Of a stretch of DNA of 64,000 nucleotides, positions 11,245 through 23,879 are shown piece by piece. Within the stretch, counting starts at the first letter, position 1. Each line of letters opens with the position of its first letter. Under the pieces are notes generated by a model. The model was not told the origin of the DNA and made no database searches. It saw only the letters and a list, made by a program, of their open reading frames with translations. Source of the DNA: Wyeomyia smithii (Eukaryota; Arthropoda; Insecta; Diptera; Culicidae). The position numbers were made by a program, and so were the translations under genes. The stretch lies in NCBI RefSeq assembly GCF_029784165.1, contig NC_073696.1, positions 265,576,760-265,640,759 of the forward strand, read 5' to 3'.

Positions 11245-12469
11245 AGGCTACTGACATACTGAGGCGTCAAACGAAGCGAAGCAAAAAGCGTCGTAAAGGC
11301 GTCTGAGCTACTTCTTCGAACGTCTATATGAAACGCTCAAACCGGTCATACTGGAGCGGCAAAGACGCGTCGGTAGAGGCGGCGAAACAGAACGAGTAGT
11401 GTTTTGACGCGCGTATACGTACGCGGTACTACCATATAGAGATAAGTGACTTTTCACCTACGCACACTAGTAAACGGGTAAACCCGTGTAATGTTGTTTT
11501 TGTTTCTTCCAAACTGAAAATCATCGCATCTCGTTGCTTCGACTTTTATCACTTTTTACCATTTTTGGTCGATTATGTTCAGCAGCTTCTTCCGATTTCT
11601 GATCACGAATGAAAAAAATTATTCAGAAACAAGTTTGAAACATAGTATGAGTGTTCAACTGAATATTTGTCCAGCTGCTAAAAACATAGCATTGCAAACA
11701 AAACAGCTCTTTGTAAATATTTTCATCGCCAGTTGCTTTATATTTGCTTTGTTTTGGTTTGGTAATTGAAAAAAAGCAAATAAAATACATTTTCGTTTAG
11801 AAAATGTCAAAATGTTTAGAAAATGTTAGTGTAGTAATACCATGTTCAGACTAAACCTGATATCGCCAGGTGCTTTATATTTGCTTTATTTTGGTATTAA
11901 ATCTTAAAAAAGAAAAAAAGTAGGATAGAAAATACTACCGGGAAAAGTTTTCAGGACGTCGGAAAAACAACACTGGTATTTTTGATTGATGTTGAGTATT
12001 GATTCGAATGGTCAGGAATCTAGCATGCTGAACTTCTTTGGTCGCGAAAATGCAAGCCGCTGAGTAACTAGCTGTGCTCACATGGGTTTTTTAAATCCTA
12101 ATAGATATTGTAAACTAGTTGAATGTTGCTCGGGGTCAACGGGTTTAAAATTCAGAATAATATCTTATAAGTTTTACTACGTCTGTAGCGCAACTCACTT
12201 CAGTTATAGTATTTTATTTCATAAAAAAATCTCTATGTTTACTAAAAACGTAATTTACCGTGCTTGAAGAAGCAAAAAAATCTCCATTGGACGAATTCAT
12301 ATTTCCTCCAAACAAAACCGCTACTGAAATCTAGGAATATGACAATACAACGCATTTGCGACGCTCGCTCCAGTATGTCATAGGAAGCTTCACCCAACGC
12401 TTCTGTTTATTCTGCTACTCAAACGCTCAACGCTTCGCTTCCTTTGACGCCTCAGTATGTCATTAGCCT
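11245..12469. mobile_element. MITE-like DNA element, about 1.2 kb, with 38-bp TIRs
   Basis: The left end (AGGCTACTGACATACTGAGG and onward) matches the reverse complement of the right end (AGGCTAATGACATACTGAGG) for about 38 bp with two mismatches. Both ends run into GAAGCGAAGC, and several GACGC/GCGTC motifs recur subterminally. The interior has no transposase. The flanks are both CAACA-rich, so a short target duplication is possible but not certain. Confidence 0.75.
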
Positions 12470-13037
12470 AACAACAGAGTCAGATCGATTGTATCCGTTA
12501 GTGTTGACTGTGCTTGGGAAGAGAGGTAGTGATTGGCTGCGCGGTATGATTTAGAAAATCGATATTAATTACCAATTTTTCAATAGTGTATCTCAAACAA
12601 AAGTTTGTTTTTGTTACATAAATTTAACCGTAAAAGAATTTCTGATCGATTGATGCCAAAACCTCGAAAACCTGATTATAGATGACTGCAAAATAAGCGC
12701 TCAAAACCTGACCACTTTTCACTGGTTTTCCCTGGTTGAATTACTAGATTTTCAAATTCAGGGGCCTAACTTCGATATAGACGTTAGTCAACGTCAAAAG
12801 ATAGATAGTTTTCTGATATGTTGATTTCGATTAACCGTAGACCTTTGGGAAAATTCGAAAAATCTTACGATAGAGAGTCGTTTTTAACTTTCATATATTT
12901 TGTTAGGTTACTCATGGAATAACTGAAAAAATGGGAAACTCTTTTCAATCGAATAGAGTTCTTCGGTAAACACCACAGTTTCTTCATTTTCTATTGCGAC
13001 TTTTGGAATAAAACTGACCAGAGGAGAAGCATAAAGT
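12470..13037. other. Non-coding, nothing recognised
   Basis: AT-rich DNA without repeats or open frames that I can support. Confidence 0.5.
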
Positions 13038-13500
13038 CCTCCTCGGGTAATTGTGATTGTGACGCGGTGTTGGTAGGAGCAACGAGGTTTCGTTAAGACT
13101 CCTCCCTTTTGACAAAATAAGTCTTTCTCATAATAAAACTGTTCTGAGGAATATTAATCCTCTCCAGGGAATTGTAATTGGCGGTATGGGCACGAGGAAC
13201 GAGGTTTCGATAAGATTCCTTCATCTTGACATAATGGCCAGAGGAAAACGTTAGGTGTAGTCTCACTCCTGGGAATTGTAATTTGGCAATATTGGTAGAA
13301 TAGTAAGAGGCTCGTTATAGTAGAGCTGTAAGCTTGAAACGAAAGGGTAAACTCTCTCACACAAGCACGGATATAAATGAAAAGGGTACATTTACTGCCA
13401 ATAATATGAAGTGCGGAGTACAGAAAACACCTGGCCAATGTCACAATAGATCAAAGAGGGTCGCAGTCATGAGTCCGCACAGAGGAAAAAAAAATAAAAA
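13038..13500 (+). mobile_element. 5'-truncated copy of the SINE-like family also found at 27947
   Basis: From about 13140 to 13490 the sequence matches 28090-28373 closely, sharing GGGAATTGTAATTTGGCAAT, GTAAGCTTGAAACG, CACAAGCACGGATATAAATG and GTACAGAAAACACCTG-like blocks. Both copies end in an A run (here 13484-13500). The tRNA-like head is missing. The first part is internally duplicated: ACGAGGTTTCG with flanking sequence occurs at about 13081 and 13200. Confidence 0.75.
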
Positions 13501-15904
13501 TTAACGAGAATTCAGCAAAAAATATAGTCGTGCTTGAAAATGTTGACGAAAAAACTATCTACAAAAATGTCTGTTTCAGCACAATATGATCAACTATTTA
13601 ATTTGCGCAAAATTTTCAGTGAATTCCCGCATTTTGATCTCCAAAAAAAACTTTGTATTCTAAAGAAAATTACCAAATAATTAATGAAAAAACACTAGTC
13701 ATTTTTCATAAATTTTTTGAACATTTTAAGACTGCTCATACGTTTGCATAAAAATAAAAAATACTTTTGCATTAAAATAAAAAATAAATGTTATGATATC
13801 TGAAACAATTTTCTCGAAGCAAACTGACGAAGCAAATCACTGATAATGACATTGATGTTTTTGATTTCATTTGATAAAAAAGTCTGAATATTTATTGTCA
13901 AATATTGTATCAAATTTCCACAAATTAAAATAATTTACACTTAGGTACATTCGTAAATACACGCTCAGGAGAGGGAATATACTTAACGAAGTGTTACACT
14001 GCGTGAGGCCACCATGCAAAATTGCATTACGTAGGGGTGAAGGGGTATTGAGAATTTCCAAATTCCGCATTACCTAATACCTCTACGAGTGTTCCCTTAT
14101 CGGCTGTGATTTGCGGTATTTCTATAACCAGGAAAAAATCCAGCATACACAATCACTATCGGCGCGGTAATGGCAGCTTGCCATGTCGGACCAGAACTTC
14201 GCCGGATCGTCGTGTGAACGAATGAATGGCAAAATCTTCATCTGAAGACACTCCTCCTTAGTAACTTTTCTAGTCATTGTTGCCCTCGTGATGAAAACCT
14301 TTGTTTTTTCTCTACCACTCCCGAATCTCAGGAAACCGAAAATTGTTGAGAAGAGGAAGGTCTAGTGTATTGCCTCTTGTTGTGAACTGGCTCCAAAAAG
14401 TGTTATAGATATTGACACGGTGCTCCCACAGACCGTTATTATCAAACAAAAAATACCCTCATAACGGTGAACGCCAGTTTGTTCGTTGTGATGTCCTTCA
14501 TCTCTGGGTAAATTTAAAAAAAAATTCGCTGGTAGCATTTTTGAGTTATGTCCGTTTTATGTTAAAATGGCCGATATTCTTAGGAAATTCATACGCACTG
14601 GACCAGTTATTGGTTTTAGTCTCTCAGATTTCAATGGTACGTTGTAGGTATAGATATTTGCCAACCTACAAGCAATTTTCATAACCAAAAAACAAGCCTA
14701 AGCTTGGAAAAGGGCGTAACGTCTTCATTTCAATGTAGGTGAAGACGGACACCCTAAGGTTCAACCTTAATAATTACTTAGGTATTGCCGGGGGGAAGCA
14801 CCGTGATTGGAAGTTAATAAAATTCTCTGACCTGAATGGATTCAAAATCTATGGAAAAATCTATGATTTACCCGCACACTGTTCACTGGGAATGCAAAAC
14901 ATGCATTTTTGATTTATTTCCTTTGTGGCGAACTTAATGAAGTAATTAAAAATAAAAGATTTATTACCTAACTAACACAAATTGAAAAAAAAGTTAATAG
15001 CAAAAGCTATTTACCGATGACATCAACAGCGAAAAAAGTACTTTAAAAGAAATTTAAACAATTAAATTTAAAATTCAAAAATCTAACTACGCCAGCGATA
15101 TCCTAGATAACTAGCTGGTACCCGGCCCACGTTTCTGCGCCCCTTAGTTTGCGACAATTGCATCTTAAATATGTCATAATTTCACACTGATATTAACATC
15201 ACCATAATATATCTACGGGAAGTTTACAAAGTACATATTCTCAAACTCTTCTTTCTTTCTCCTCCGTGAGGTAGCATAAATTGTAAAGCTATGAAAATAT
15301 ATTTGATTGCTCGATTAGTTCTTAAGTTATGCAGGAATTTGTGTAGAATGAAAGCCCGCCAAAGAGGTCATTCAAAAATGATGTTGAAGGTTCTTGAAAC
15401 ACAGTTGTAAATAGAGTACCCACTTAACCCTCGAAACAGCGTGAGTGTAACTGCATCCTGCTCGATGAAAATGTTATATCAAATTAAAAATTTTAATTGG
15501 AGGCTAATCGCGCACAATAGGTTCCAGACGGACAGTAATCAGGAAAATGACGATCGTCGATCTATTTCCCTATTTTTTTTAGAAAGTGGATACATTAAAT
15601 AATAGAAGTTCGAAGTTTCAGGGCTGTAGCAGGTTCTTAGATATCGAAATATGAAGGGAAAAAATGGTAACAAGTGTGATTTCGATAAAAGGAAAACTCT
15701 GAATAAAATTATAATAACAGAATAACTATTCATTGTATTGTGTTAGGCTACCTTGAAAATGTGTGGTTAAATGGCTTTATGGGTTGAAATAAGAAGATAA
15801 AACGTGAGAAAAAAAATTCCAATTTGTTGGTCGGTATCTTTTTACTCCCAGGAGCTTCCAGGCTGGGTTCTTGTTAATTTCCAAGGTTTAGGTATCTACC
15901 GTTC
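13501..15904. other. Non-coding, nothing recognised
   Basis: AT-rich. All open frames are short and without domain features. Confidence 0.5.
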
Positions 15905-16030
15905 AGTGCCCATTCACCGTGGGGGTGCCCATTCATTTTTCAAAAAGTGAGTTTTGTTATGGAAAAAAAACTTCCAAGTGAAAAGTGAGCGGTGATTAGA
16001 GCTCTCACGGTGAACGGGTACATACAGTAC
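15905..16030. mobile_element. Possible small MITE with imperfect TIRs
   Basis: CAGTGCCCATTCACCGTG near the left is an imperfect inverted match of CACGGTGAACGGGTACATA near the right, about 120 bp overall. No clear target duplication was seen. Confidence 0.4.
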
Positions 16031-16112
16031 TAAGAAGGTCTGAAGTGTGTTACTGCGACCAAGCGATTCGGAACGTTTTGGATTTTTTTGATTTTAAGTG
16101 CTCAAATTACTT

Positions 16113-16209
16113 TTTAGACGGACTTCAGAAAAAAATCACTATGAAGCTTTATAAACATTTTTTAATTTCTGTTGAAGCTTTTTATAGGTTTCACAGAAGT
16201 CCGTCTAAA
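16113..16209. repeat. 97-bp palindromic repeat with exact 14-bp arms
   Basis: TTTAGACGGACTTC at 16113-16126 is the exact reverse complement of 16196-16209. The interior is AT-rich. It may be a very short MITE. Confidence 0.6.
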
Positions 16210-17639
16210 GGCTCTAGAGGCTAATAGGCAAATAAAAAAATACGATTCTAAATTTTTTGGTTAGCGATCAATTTCTACCATTTTGGGCAAAATTGAACCA
16301 CCTGGTTTTTTTTGCTTTCTCTAAGAGTATGTATATTAGAGTGGCAGTGAAAAGGGTCTTGTCAAGTTTCAGCCCAATCGAGCATGACTTGGGGATGCCT
16401 CAAAGTTGTGATTTTTTGACCCCCGAAACTATTTCTGCAATCCGAACGACGTCAATAAATGATTTGTAGAAAATTTAAAATACTGTCAGAAAAAAAATTA
16501 CTCATTCATTGTGGTTTTCGATATTTCTTAACGTTTTTAAGACAGTTTTAATCACATTTCAATATCTAGTGATTTGTTTTCACATATCGTAAGCCAGGAT
16601 TAGATTGTGCCTTACAAACCCATTGTTTATGAGCCATCTCGAGGCGATCTCAAGATCAAACTTTGTTGAATAAGTTCCCTCGGATACGTTCCTTGGATGG
16701 CACGATATCACCCCGTCTGACGGTGTTCTTAATATTTTTATGTCTTTGAATTTCGACATTTAATAATTCTAGCTACCAAAAATTTGTGTTTTAGCATTTT
16801 GGGATATTATTTTCTCGGCGTTCGAAATTAAAATATTTTTTTTTATTGAACTCACACAATTTGGCCAATTTTTACCGTCGGGCAACATGTGGCTGGATAT
16901 TCGTTTTACAAAAATGTTAGTCTAACTCATTACTAACGTATTTGGTTTGGTGACTGTTCACCCGCAATCTGATTGGGGTCAATTTCAAGCTCACTTCTCA
17001 GTTATAGCTCTTCTTTCATACATTCCTAACTTCCACACACGCTTTCACTTTTCGATTCATGCTTGAGGGATAAAAATATGTTTTCCAAAAAGCTCAAATC
17101 AATCCAAAATGTCTCACGGATAGATCTTTATGTTTTGATTTTTATGAATTTTTAGATTTAAATTTTTAATAAAACCTCATTTTTGAAAACATTTTATTCT
17201 CAAGTCCAAACGTTTTCAAATTGTAGTAAATTTTAGACTAAAAAAGTTGTTTAACATTAGTGTGCTCAAGGTCATTGTACGCAAATCAAAACTAAATCTT
17301 TTCGAAAAAAAAACAATAGCTGAAAATACCCTGCAAATCACAATAAAAATCATAAATTTAAAATTACAGTTTATTTCATAGATAGCTTGTGATATGTTTT
17401 AAACATCTCTCTGTCTGTTTATTAATCTTACGCTTGGCTTTCAAAATTTGCAAACTGTCCAGCTCTAAGAAAACTATGACAAAATCAGTTTTTATACATA
17501 CTTTTCAATATAAACGATCTCATCTGGGAAAAATAACAACAATAGGTTGCCAAATTTTTGTAAAAAGTTCGCTGCGAGATGCTTGAAATATCCCGACAAT
17601 ATTCGATAAAACTCGTTAGAGCAAAGGAGCAATAAAAAT
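16210..17639. other. Non-coding, nothing recognised
   Basis: AT-rich DNA, short open frames only. Confidence 0.5.
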
Positions 17640-18660
17640 AGGAGCAATGGTTAAGTTTGTATTTATGTGGAAGAATACTACTGCGTGTCTGGAGTTCCGC
17701 AAGGTAGTAATATGGGGACTTTACTTTTCACGCTATTTTTTAATGATGCAATGCTACGGTTAGGAGTTAGCTGTAAGTTGGTATACGCAGATGATCTAAA
17801 ACTATATCTGGTTGTTCGTATAATAGACGATTGTCGTCGTTTGCAACATTTGCTGAATATGTCGTCGATTGGTGACATAAGAACTGGCTGGTAATTAGTA
17901 TTGGAAAATATGAGTGACACGGCATTTTAATCCGATTCTATTCGAATACCGCATTGATGGACTTGAGCTGAGAAGAGTTGACCGTGTTTGCGATCTTGGT
18001 ATTATGCTCGACGCTAAACTGATTTTCCACCTACATCGTGCCAGCTTGATTTCAAAAGCGAGTCGACAGCTGGCATTTTTTGCAAAAACTGGCCTCGCGG
18101 CCATCATAGATCCTCACTGCTTCAAAGCCTTAACGCTCTAATACACTCTTTGACCAAGCGTCAAATATTTGTCACTTTTTGACAGATAAAAATTAGGTCA
18201 AAGATAATTGTTTGTCATTCTCCAATGTTTACATTAGGCAAACAACAACCATGATGTCAAAAAAATTTGACCATTCTGTCAGAAGGTCAAATATTTGACC
18301 ATTGGCTAAGAGTGTAATACAGGCTTTATATTGCTCTCTAGTACGATTATTACTTGAAAATTGTAGCTTGATTTGGTACCCTCATCAAGTAAATTGGTGT
18401 CTACGGATCAAACGTGTTCAGAAGAAATTTGTCCGACTGGCATTACGTGATCTACCCTGGCGTGATCCGGAAAATCTCCCTCCGTATCCTGAGTTAGGAT
18501 TTGCTCGGGTTTCTGGCAGGCAGGTTCTGTTGAAGCGTCCTGTTGGGTTGTTCGCTAGCTTGATACGACCGTAATCCTTCATTCTTACAGCTTCGACAAA
18601 CTGTACTATGTGCTGCATTATCATTTTTACTGCAGCGCCAGCTGTCAGTCGAACAGTCAT
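17640..18660 (+). pseudogene. Non-LTR retrotransposon reverse transcriptase fragment, frameshifted and interrupted by a MITE
   Basis: Three successive frames carry recognisable RT pieces: SGVPQGSNMGTLLFTLFFND then LVYADDLKLY (catalytic YADD kept); FEYRIDGLELRRVDRVCDLG then SKASRQLAFFAKT; and ALYCSLVRLLLENCSLIWYP then RIKRVQKKFVRLALRDLPWR. These follow the normal order of palm, thumb and C-terminal motifs of mosquito non-LTR elements, but frameshifts separate them and a 171-bp MITE sits between the second and third. The upstream palm and endonuclease are missing and the 3' end fades after about 18660. The clade is not assigned. Confidence 0.8.
18144..18314. mobile_element. 171-bp MITE inside the RT pseudogene, TAATA duplication
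   Basis: The left end CACTCTTTGACCAAGCGTCA and the right end read inverted (CACTCTTAGCCAATGGTCAA) form TIRs of nearly 30 bp that share TCAAATATTTG at their inner edge. TAATA flanks both sides (18139-18143 and 18315-18319). The host RT sequence gives the empty site. Confidence 0.8.
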
Positions 18661-19083
18661 TTTAACCGCCTATTGAAGGTTGGTTGTGTTTTGACAAGCA
18701 CGAACGAGTGATTTTTGAGAACAGTTTATGCAATATGGAGCAGAGTATTGTCGCTGCAGCACTACTCTGCAATTCGCTGGTGAGTTCAGCGACACGAAAA
18801 TTTCTAGCGATGTCATATTGCATGATTATTTCTCGCACAGTACAATGCAGTTTCAATGTTCTTTGATAAAATTGACATAGTTTTGCGACTAGAAAACAAT
18901 CAAAACGATTAGAAAATAATACAGTTGCATATTTTGGGACATTTTATGTTGAATCAAAGACTACTTTATATTAAAATACTACGAAGTTCGCTGGAAAATC
19001 CTTGTCAGACGAGCGACTCGTTGCTTCCAATTTTTCTCTGCATGCACAATACTTTGTTTCATCATGTAGAAGAAAATACATAA
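18661..19083. other. Non-coding, nothing recognised
   Basis: Short AT-rich interval between the dead RT and the long-TIR element. Confidence 0.45.
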
Positions 19084-19728
19084 GGGTCATTCCATGTCAA
19101 GTGATCAGGCAAATGCAACGACCCTCTCCGATTCGCTTCAAAATGAATAAAATGACTTGTTTTAGGTCGAAACTGAAAAATCCAGAGTTTTGGGTCAATC
19201 GGAAAACCCCCCTCAAATTGCCGGTCGCTGCGTTTTTATAAGGCTTATCGCATTTGTAGGCGTATTGTTGGAATTTAACGAACTCGTTATCTTAAAAGTT
19301 GAATATCTCCACAATGGCCCATATTGCAATTTGTGGATAGGTGATTCTTATGTAAAATTTCCGCTGAACACATTGGTGACATCAGATTCAAAAACAAATT
19401 GGGGGTATTTTGAGATAAACGAAGTTTAGTTTTTAAACGTAAAAATATCAATATTGGCAACACTGTTTGCAAAATCTGATGATGCCATTTGATTGTAAAT
19501 TTAATATTGTCTGTACGGCCTCTGAGATCTGATGATTTTCAAAACATGGAAAATGATTTTTTATCAAAAAACACAAAAATGGAGGGCCCCGCAATTGGAG
19601 GGGGATTGTCCGATTGACCAAAAACTCTGGATTTTTCGGTTAAGACCTAAAACAAATCATTTTATTCATTTTGAAGTTAATCGGAGAGGGGCGTTGCATT
19701 TGCCTGATCACTTGACATGGAATAACCC
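19084..19728. mobile_element. 645-bp MITE with TIRs of about 150 bp
   Basis: From the left, GGGTCATTCCATGTCAAGTG continues into a block that is found inverted from 19728 backwards (GGGTTATTCCATGTCAAGTG). Matching continues for about 150 bp per arm, through GATCAGGCAAATGCAACG, AATGAATAAAATGA and ATCCAGAG, with scattered substitutions. ATAA occurs on each flank (19080-19083 and 19729-19732), a probable 4-bp target duplication. No coding capacity: a foldback-like non-autonomous element. Confidence 0.85.
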
Positions 19729-19732
19729 ATAA

Positions 19733-22700
19733 GTTAAAAATATATTTTTGCTAAAAAACATGATAGAACTGAAGTGACCAAAGTAACCCCGCATGCCAAA
19801 ACAAGCCTCGCACGACGGTATGCAAAGTTTCAGCCAAATCAAAAATGCTGGATTAAATTGGTTGTCAATTTTTTTGTGGAAAAATTTTTTTGTAATAGTA
19901 TTGATATTCACATCAAAATCATGTACTAACTTTGTTTGCGAATTATGATATTTGAAGGAGAAGATATTCGAAAATAGCTTGAAAACTCATTTTAGGTTTT
20001 ATTTTTCAAAATCTCAGGTCGTTCATAGTCTAATAAACTCTACCTGTCAGAAGATTACAAATTCAAAATGCTCAGAAAATAAATATTAAGAGTCTCAGAA
20101 TTTTATCAAAGCACTAACAGGCAGAAATTCAAAAGTTATTACGGAGGCGAAAATAAATATGTTAAATTGAATTTTTCAATTTTTATAGTTGTTTGCTAAC
20201 AGAAAACAAAGCAAACAGAAAAAATATAAATAGATTTTACAAAAAGATAAGATTTACTTATACTGAACTCATTTGATACCGTGTACAAATAATCTTCCGA
20301 ATCGTGTTATATATAATTCGCGTTGTTGTGAAAAAAAATGTGTTTAAAAAACGCATAAAAATAACTCGCGTAAAAAAAGATTCCAATGTATGTATTCTTG
20401 AGACAACTTCAACATGGAATACATAAAACTTTATCTAAAAATTGATTGATGCTTTACTATCTTTAATTCATGGTTAGAAGAAGAGAAAACCAAAAAGGTA
20501 ATGGGGATCTCATTCATATAACAATTTTTAATTTTATTAGAAAATAAGCATTTGGAATTGGAACCCACCAAAAGCAGATTTGATTGAACGTATAAATTAT
20601 TTATCAGACTGTTCTGATCAACTTTACATTGTCATACGCAACGGAGAATGCTTTTTCCCCCTTTAATGAAGACAATCGTCCGGCTGGTAACCACTTTCAG
20701 TTTCTTACAACTTTGGCTACCGGATGTTTTTTTTGTCTCACCCACTTCGCTGCACTTTTTTGTATCTCGCCGTGCGCCTTCTCCGTTACTGACTGATCTT
20801 GTTTTTGGCTGTCCACTTTTTTGGCAAACCACGATAACAGCCAGTCATAACAAGTGCCGCAAACGGAGGAGGTAAAATCATCCCCAGAATCCTGTTTTTT
20901 TATCGACTGTCGTTCCTCGTTCCCCCTGTGTTTGTTTCTTTTCCCGAGCAATCACTCTTTTTTTTTGTTCGTAGTCCCATGCAGCCTCCAGAAAGTCCAT
21001 CCATCTTTTTCCCGTCCTTGGTTGAGTAGCGAAGAAAAACTGAAAGGGAAAGTGATAGATTGCGGCTTTCGCTTCCTGGGTTGCTGTTTACACAATTGTT
21101 GTTGACATTGAGGATAATTTACACTTTCTTCGTACCTCTAAGGTAAAGTATAATAAACTTTTGTTTCGATCATAAAAATACTGCCATCACACATCACATT
21201 CGAGTGTGAGAGAAAACAGGTTCCGACGCACATCGAATCATCATAGGAGAAGAGCAACCGATGGTGTGTTGCTTATTTTACACCTCTCTACTCCTATCGT
21301 CGTAACTGCACAGGCAACTGCTGCACTGCAGCGGCTCTAGTGTTCGCTTCGCAGCGCACCGAAACTATCCAACTATTTTTCAACAATAACAAAACTTATT
21401 TTCTTTAGTGCATAAGTCGAGTGGATCAGGCTGGCATGCCAAGTAGCAGGCCGCGATAGTCGCGCGACCGAAGGCGAACATCCAAGCAAACCGGGTTGTT
21501 GCAATTGCACTGCACTTATATGTACATATAAATGCAGTGGCTGGCTGCATTTGTGTTTGCGCTTGTGTGCATGCCACAACTGGTGCAAAGCCGGTGTGTA
21601 CCCCACGGAAAGTACACGCGTGACAAGGGCACTGAGGACGGCGCAAGCCGCAATTGCATCGGCTTCTGCGTAATCGTTTTTTTTTTTCTGTGCTGCTCGC
21701 CGTTGTACTTTTGATTTAATTCTGAGTCTCTTTCTCTATAGCGCACATACACACAGTCGGGTTGGCGGTTTTGCTGTCAGCGTATAAAATTTAAATATAA
21801 ATAAAAATAATATAAATTTTTACAATAGAAATACAATAATGCTGCTTGCATAAAAAAATCGTATTTTTCTAAGGTTGCAAAAGACTTTCTCTAACTATCT
21901 AATGATTTATCTGATAATATGTATTATCAGTGATAAATGAATATTTGAATTATTTCATTTGTCAATTATGTTGTTTTTTGTTTTAAATATAAATAAAATA
22001 TAGCTCAAATATAAAAATATGGTGGGATGCCTAATTATTCACTATAATTGTTCAATAGATTTTCGGTGAATGTCATTAAATTGAGTGTCCGTTTTGCATA
22101 CAAACTCGTATAATTTGATAGTATAAGTGTTCGAGTTTATTGATGGTACTATTGTTGGAAAATACAAAGATGCAGAATCTCAAGGATAAGTTTTCGACCC
22201 GTATGACACTGCACAGATGAATTTAGTTCATTCCTCCAAAGAGGTCTAATTAGATATGCCAGAATTATACGAGATATTCAAGTCAACGAAAAAATAAACT
22301 TAGTAATCTGAAGATATTCGGACTTCAAAAAGGCAAAAGAAACGTTTTAAAAAGGAAAGAGTGAGAAAATTTGCCTTTCTGTGAAAAATTATTGAAACCT
22401 GCAGATACTCAGGATGAACAATGACAGGATAAATTGGACGTTCCAAATTTTACGATAAGAAATCCTGGACAGGGTTTGACAGAACTAGTGACCAACATAC
22501 TCGTTGAAGTCCAAACGAAACAACAACTGTGACTATGTAAAATCGCGTTGATAAATAACTATTCTTTAGAATATAGCAATTTTAAGTCATTGTTCAACAA
22601 CGAATGGTAGCCGAATTTCGTTTTGAATGTCATTGACGAATTACGTCGATGTTGCTTTACGCCATTGTTGTTTGCTCATATATTGCTCAACATGAACTAA

Positions 22701-23110
22701 CCATATTGCCAATGCCTCACAAATCACATTTTACCGTGGCGATAATAAATAAAAAAACAAAGCAGAAAAAAAAGAAACCTGTTTCGATGCGCGACAAAAA
22801 TGCGGGAATTTCAGGCAGCCTTCCGGAATCTGACATTTGTCCACAAAATGTTGAAAATATGTGTTCGAATGAACAATACGAATAGTATCAAGCACTGGAT
22901 ACGATGTGATACATGCAACAGATAATGGCACGTTAAATGCACAAGTCCAACTGAAGTGCGATAACATCTACTACAACTTTAAAGGTTGTACCTAGTATAA
23001 TGTTAAAAACAATTGAACGAAACAAACGGGTGGAATCATCTCAACTACTCTAACTAACACGCTGTGAATCCTGAGTAAGAATTCCTAGGATTCCTATAAC
23101 TCAGTGACGG
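19733..23110. other. Non-coding DNA with a GC-richer island at about 20640-21780
   Basis: Mostly AT-rich. About 20640-21780 has balanced base composition, runs of pyrimidines and CG dinucleotides, and no open frame with recognisable features. It stands out from its flanks as the 8.4-9.5 kb island does, and may be regulatory or an unannotated non-coding exon. 21785-23110 shows nothing recognisable. Confidence 0.4.
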
Positions 23111-23425
23111 AATCGTGAGAGGAATCGATTCTGCGATACGTACAGAATCTGTTCGAATCGCATACGGGAAACCTATTCAAGAATCCTCAAAAATCCAAAC
23201 GAATCGTGAGAGGAATCGTTTCTGCGATACGGATAGAATCTATACGAGTCGCATATGGAAAACCTTCTCAAGAATCCTCGAAAATCCAAACGAATCGTGA
23301 GAGGGATCGTTTATGCGATACGGACGGAATCTGTTCGAATCGCTTATGGAAAACCTCGAGAATCCAAATTTAGGAATCTCAGCGACTCGGCGACAGAATC
23401 GTGAAAGGAATCGTCTCTGCGATCC
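23111..23425. repeat. Tandem array, about 91-bp unit, 3.5 copies
   Basis: AATCGTGAGAGGAATCG-type units begin at 23111, 23202, 23293 and (diverged) 23397, giving spacings of 91, 91 and 104 bp. Each carries TGCGATACGGA, a GAATCTGTTCGAATCGC-like segment and AATCCTCGAAAATCCAAA. The period is not a multiple of three, so the short open frame across it is not meaningful. Confidence 0.9.
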
Positions 23426-23429
23426 GGAC

Positions 23430-23640
23430 AGAATATTTCTACGCGGTTTTTTACGAGGATATTTTTTACGCGGTATTTTGAATGAACGCGTATTTTTAGG
23501 CGCATTTTCGAATCAACCATGTTTCTGACGCGGGATTTCGAATTACCGCGGTTTTTCAACACAGACTTGATTTTCGCGTATTTACGTGGTTTTTTACGAG
23601 GTTCGTATTCCCAGCGTAAAAAAACTGAGTGTATAGCATA
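23430..23640. repeat. Repeated TTTTTACGCGG-like motifs, probable transposon end
   Basis: The motif family TACGCGG/TTTTTACGAGG/GACGCGG recurs about every 20-40 bp and ends at GCGTAAAAAAACTGAGTGTA followed by TA. This looks like the end of a DNA element with subterminal repeats. No matching left end was found. Similar strings occur near 20320-20385 and 24785. Confidence 0.45.
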
Positions 23641-23879
23641 ACACTGAGGAAAACGTGTCGTAATGTGTCTATCTCTTTTGCAGATGAAATTGAAGCATCT
23701 AACCAACATCATAAAGAATATTATACTCATCACGAGAGACGGTAAAAATGCTCCTGTTTTAGATCAAATGCGTTTTTGAGAAAGTTAGTTATTTCTTTCT
23801 CAGAGTGTTCTACTTCCAAATTTAATCCAGTAACTTGGTAATTCTACTTCAGAAGTATACAAAACCTATGTCTGGAATT

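Noticed and set aside
23111..23425. CRISPR-like array
   Set aside because: Units are contiguous 91-bp tandem repeats without repeat-spacer alternation, in a eukaryotic genome.
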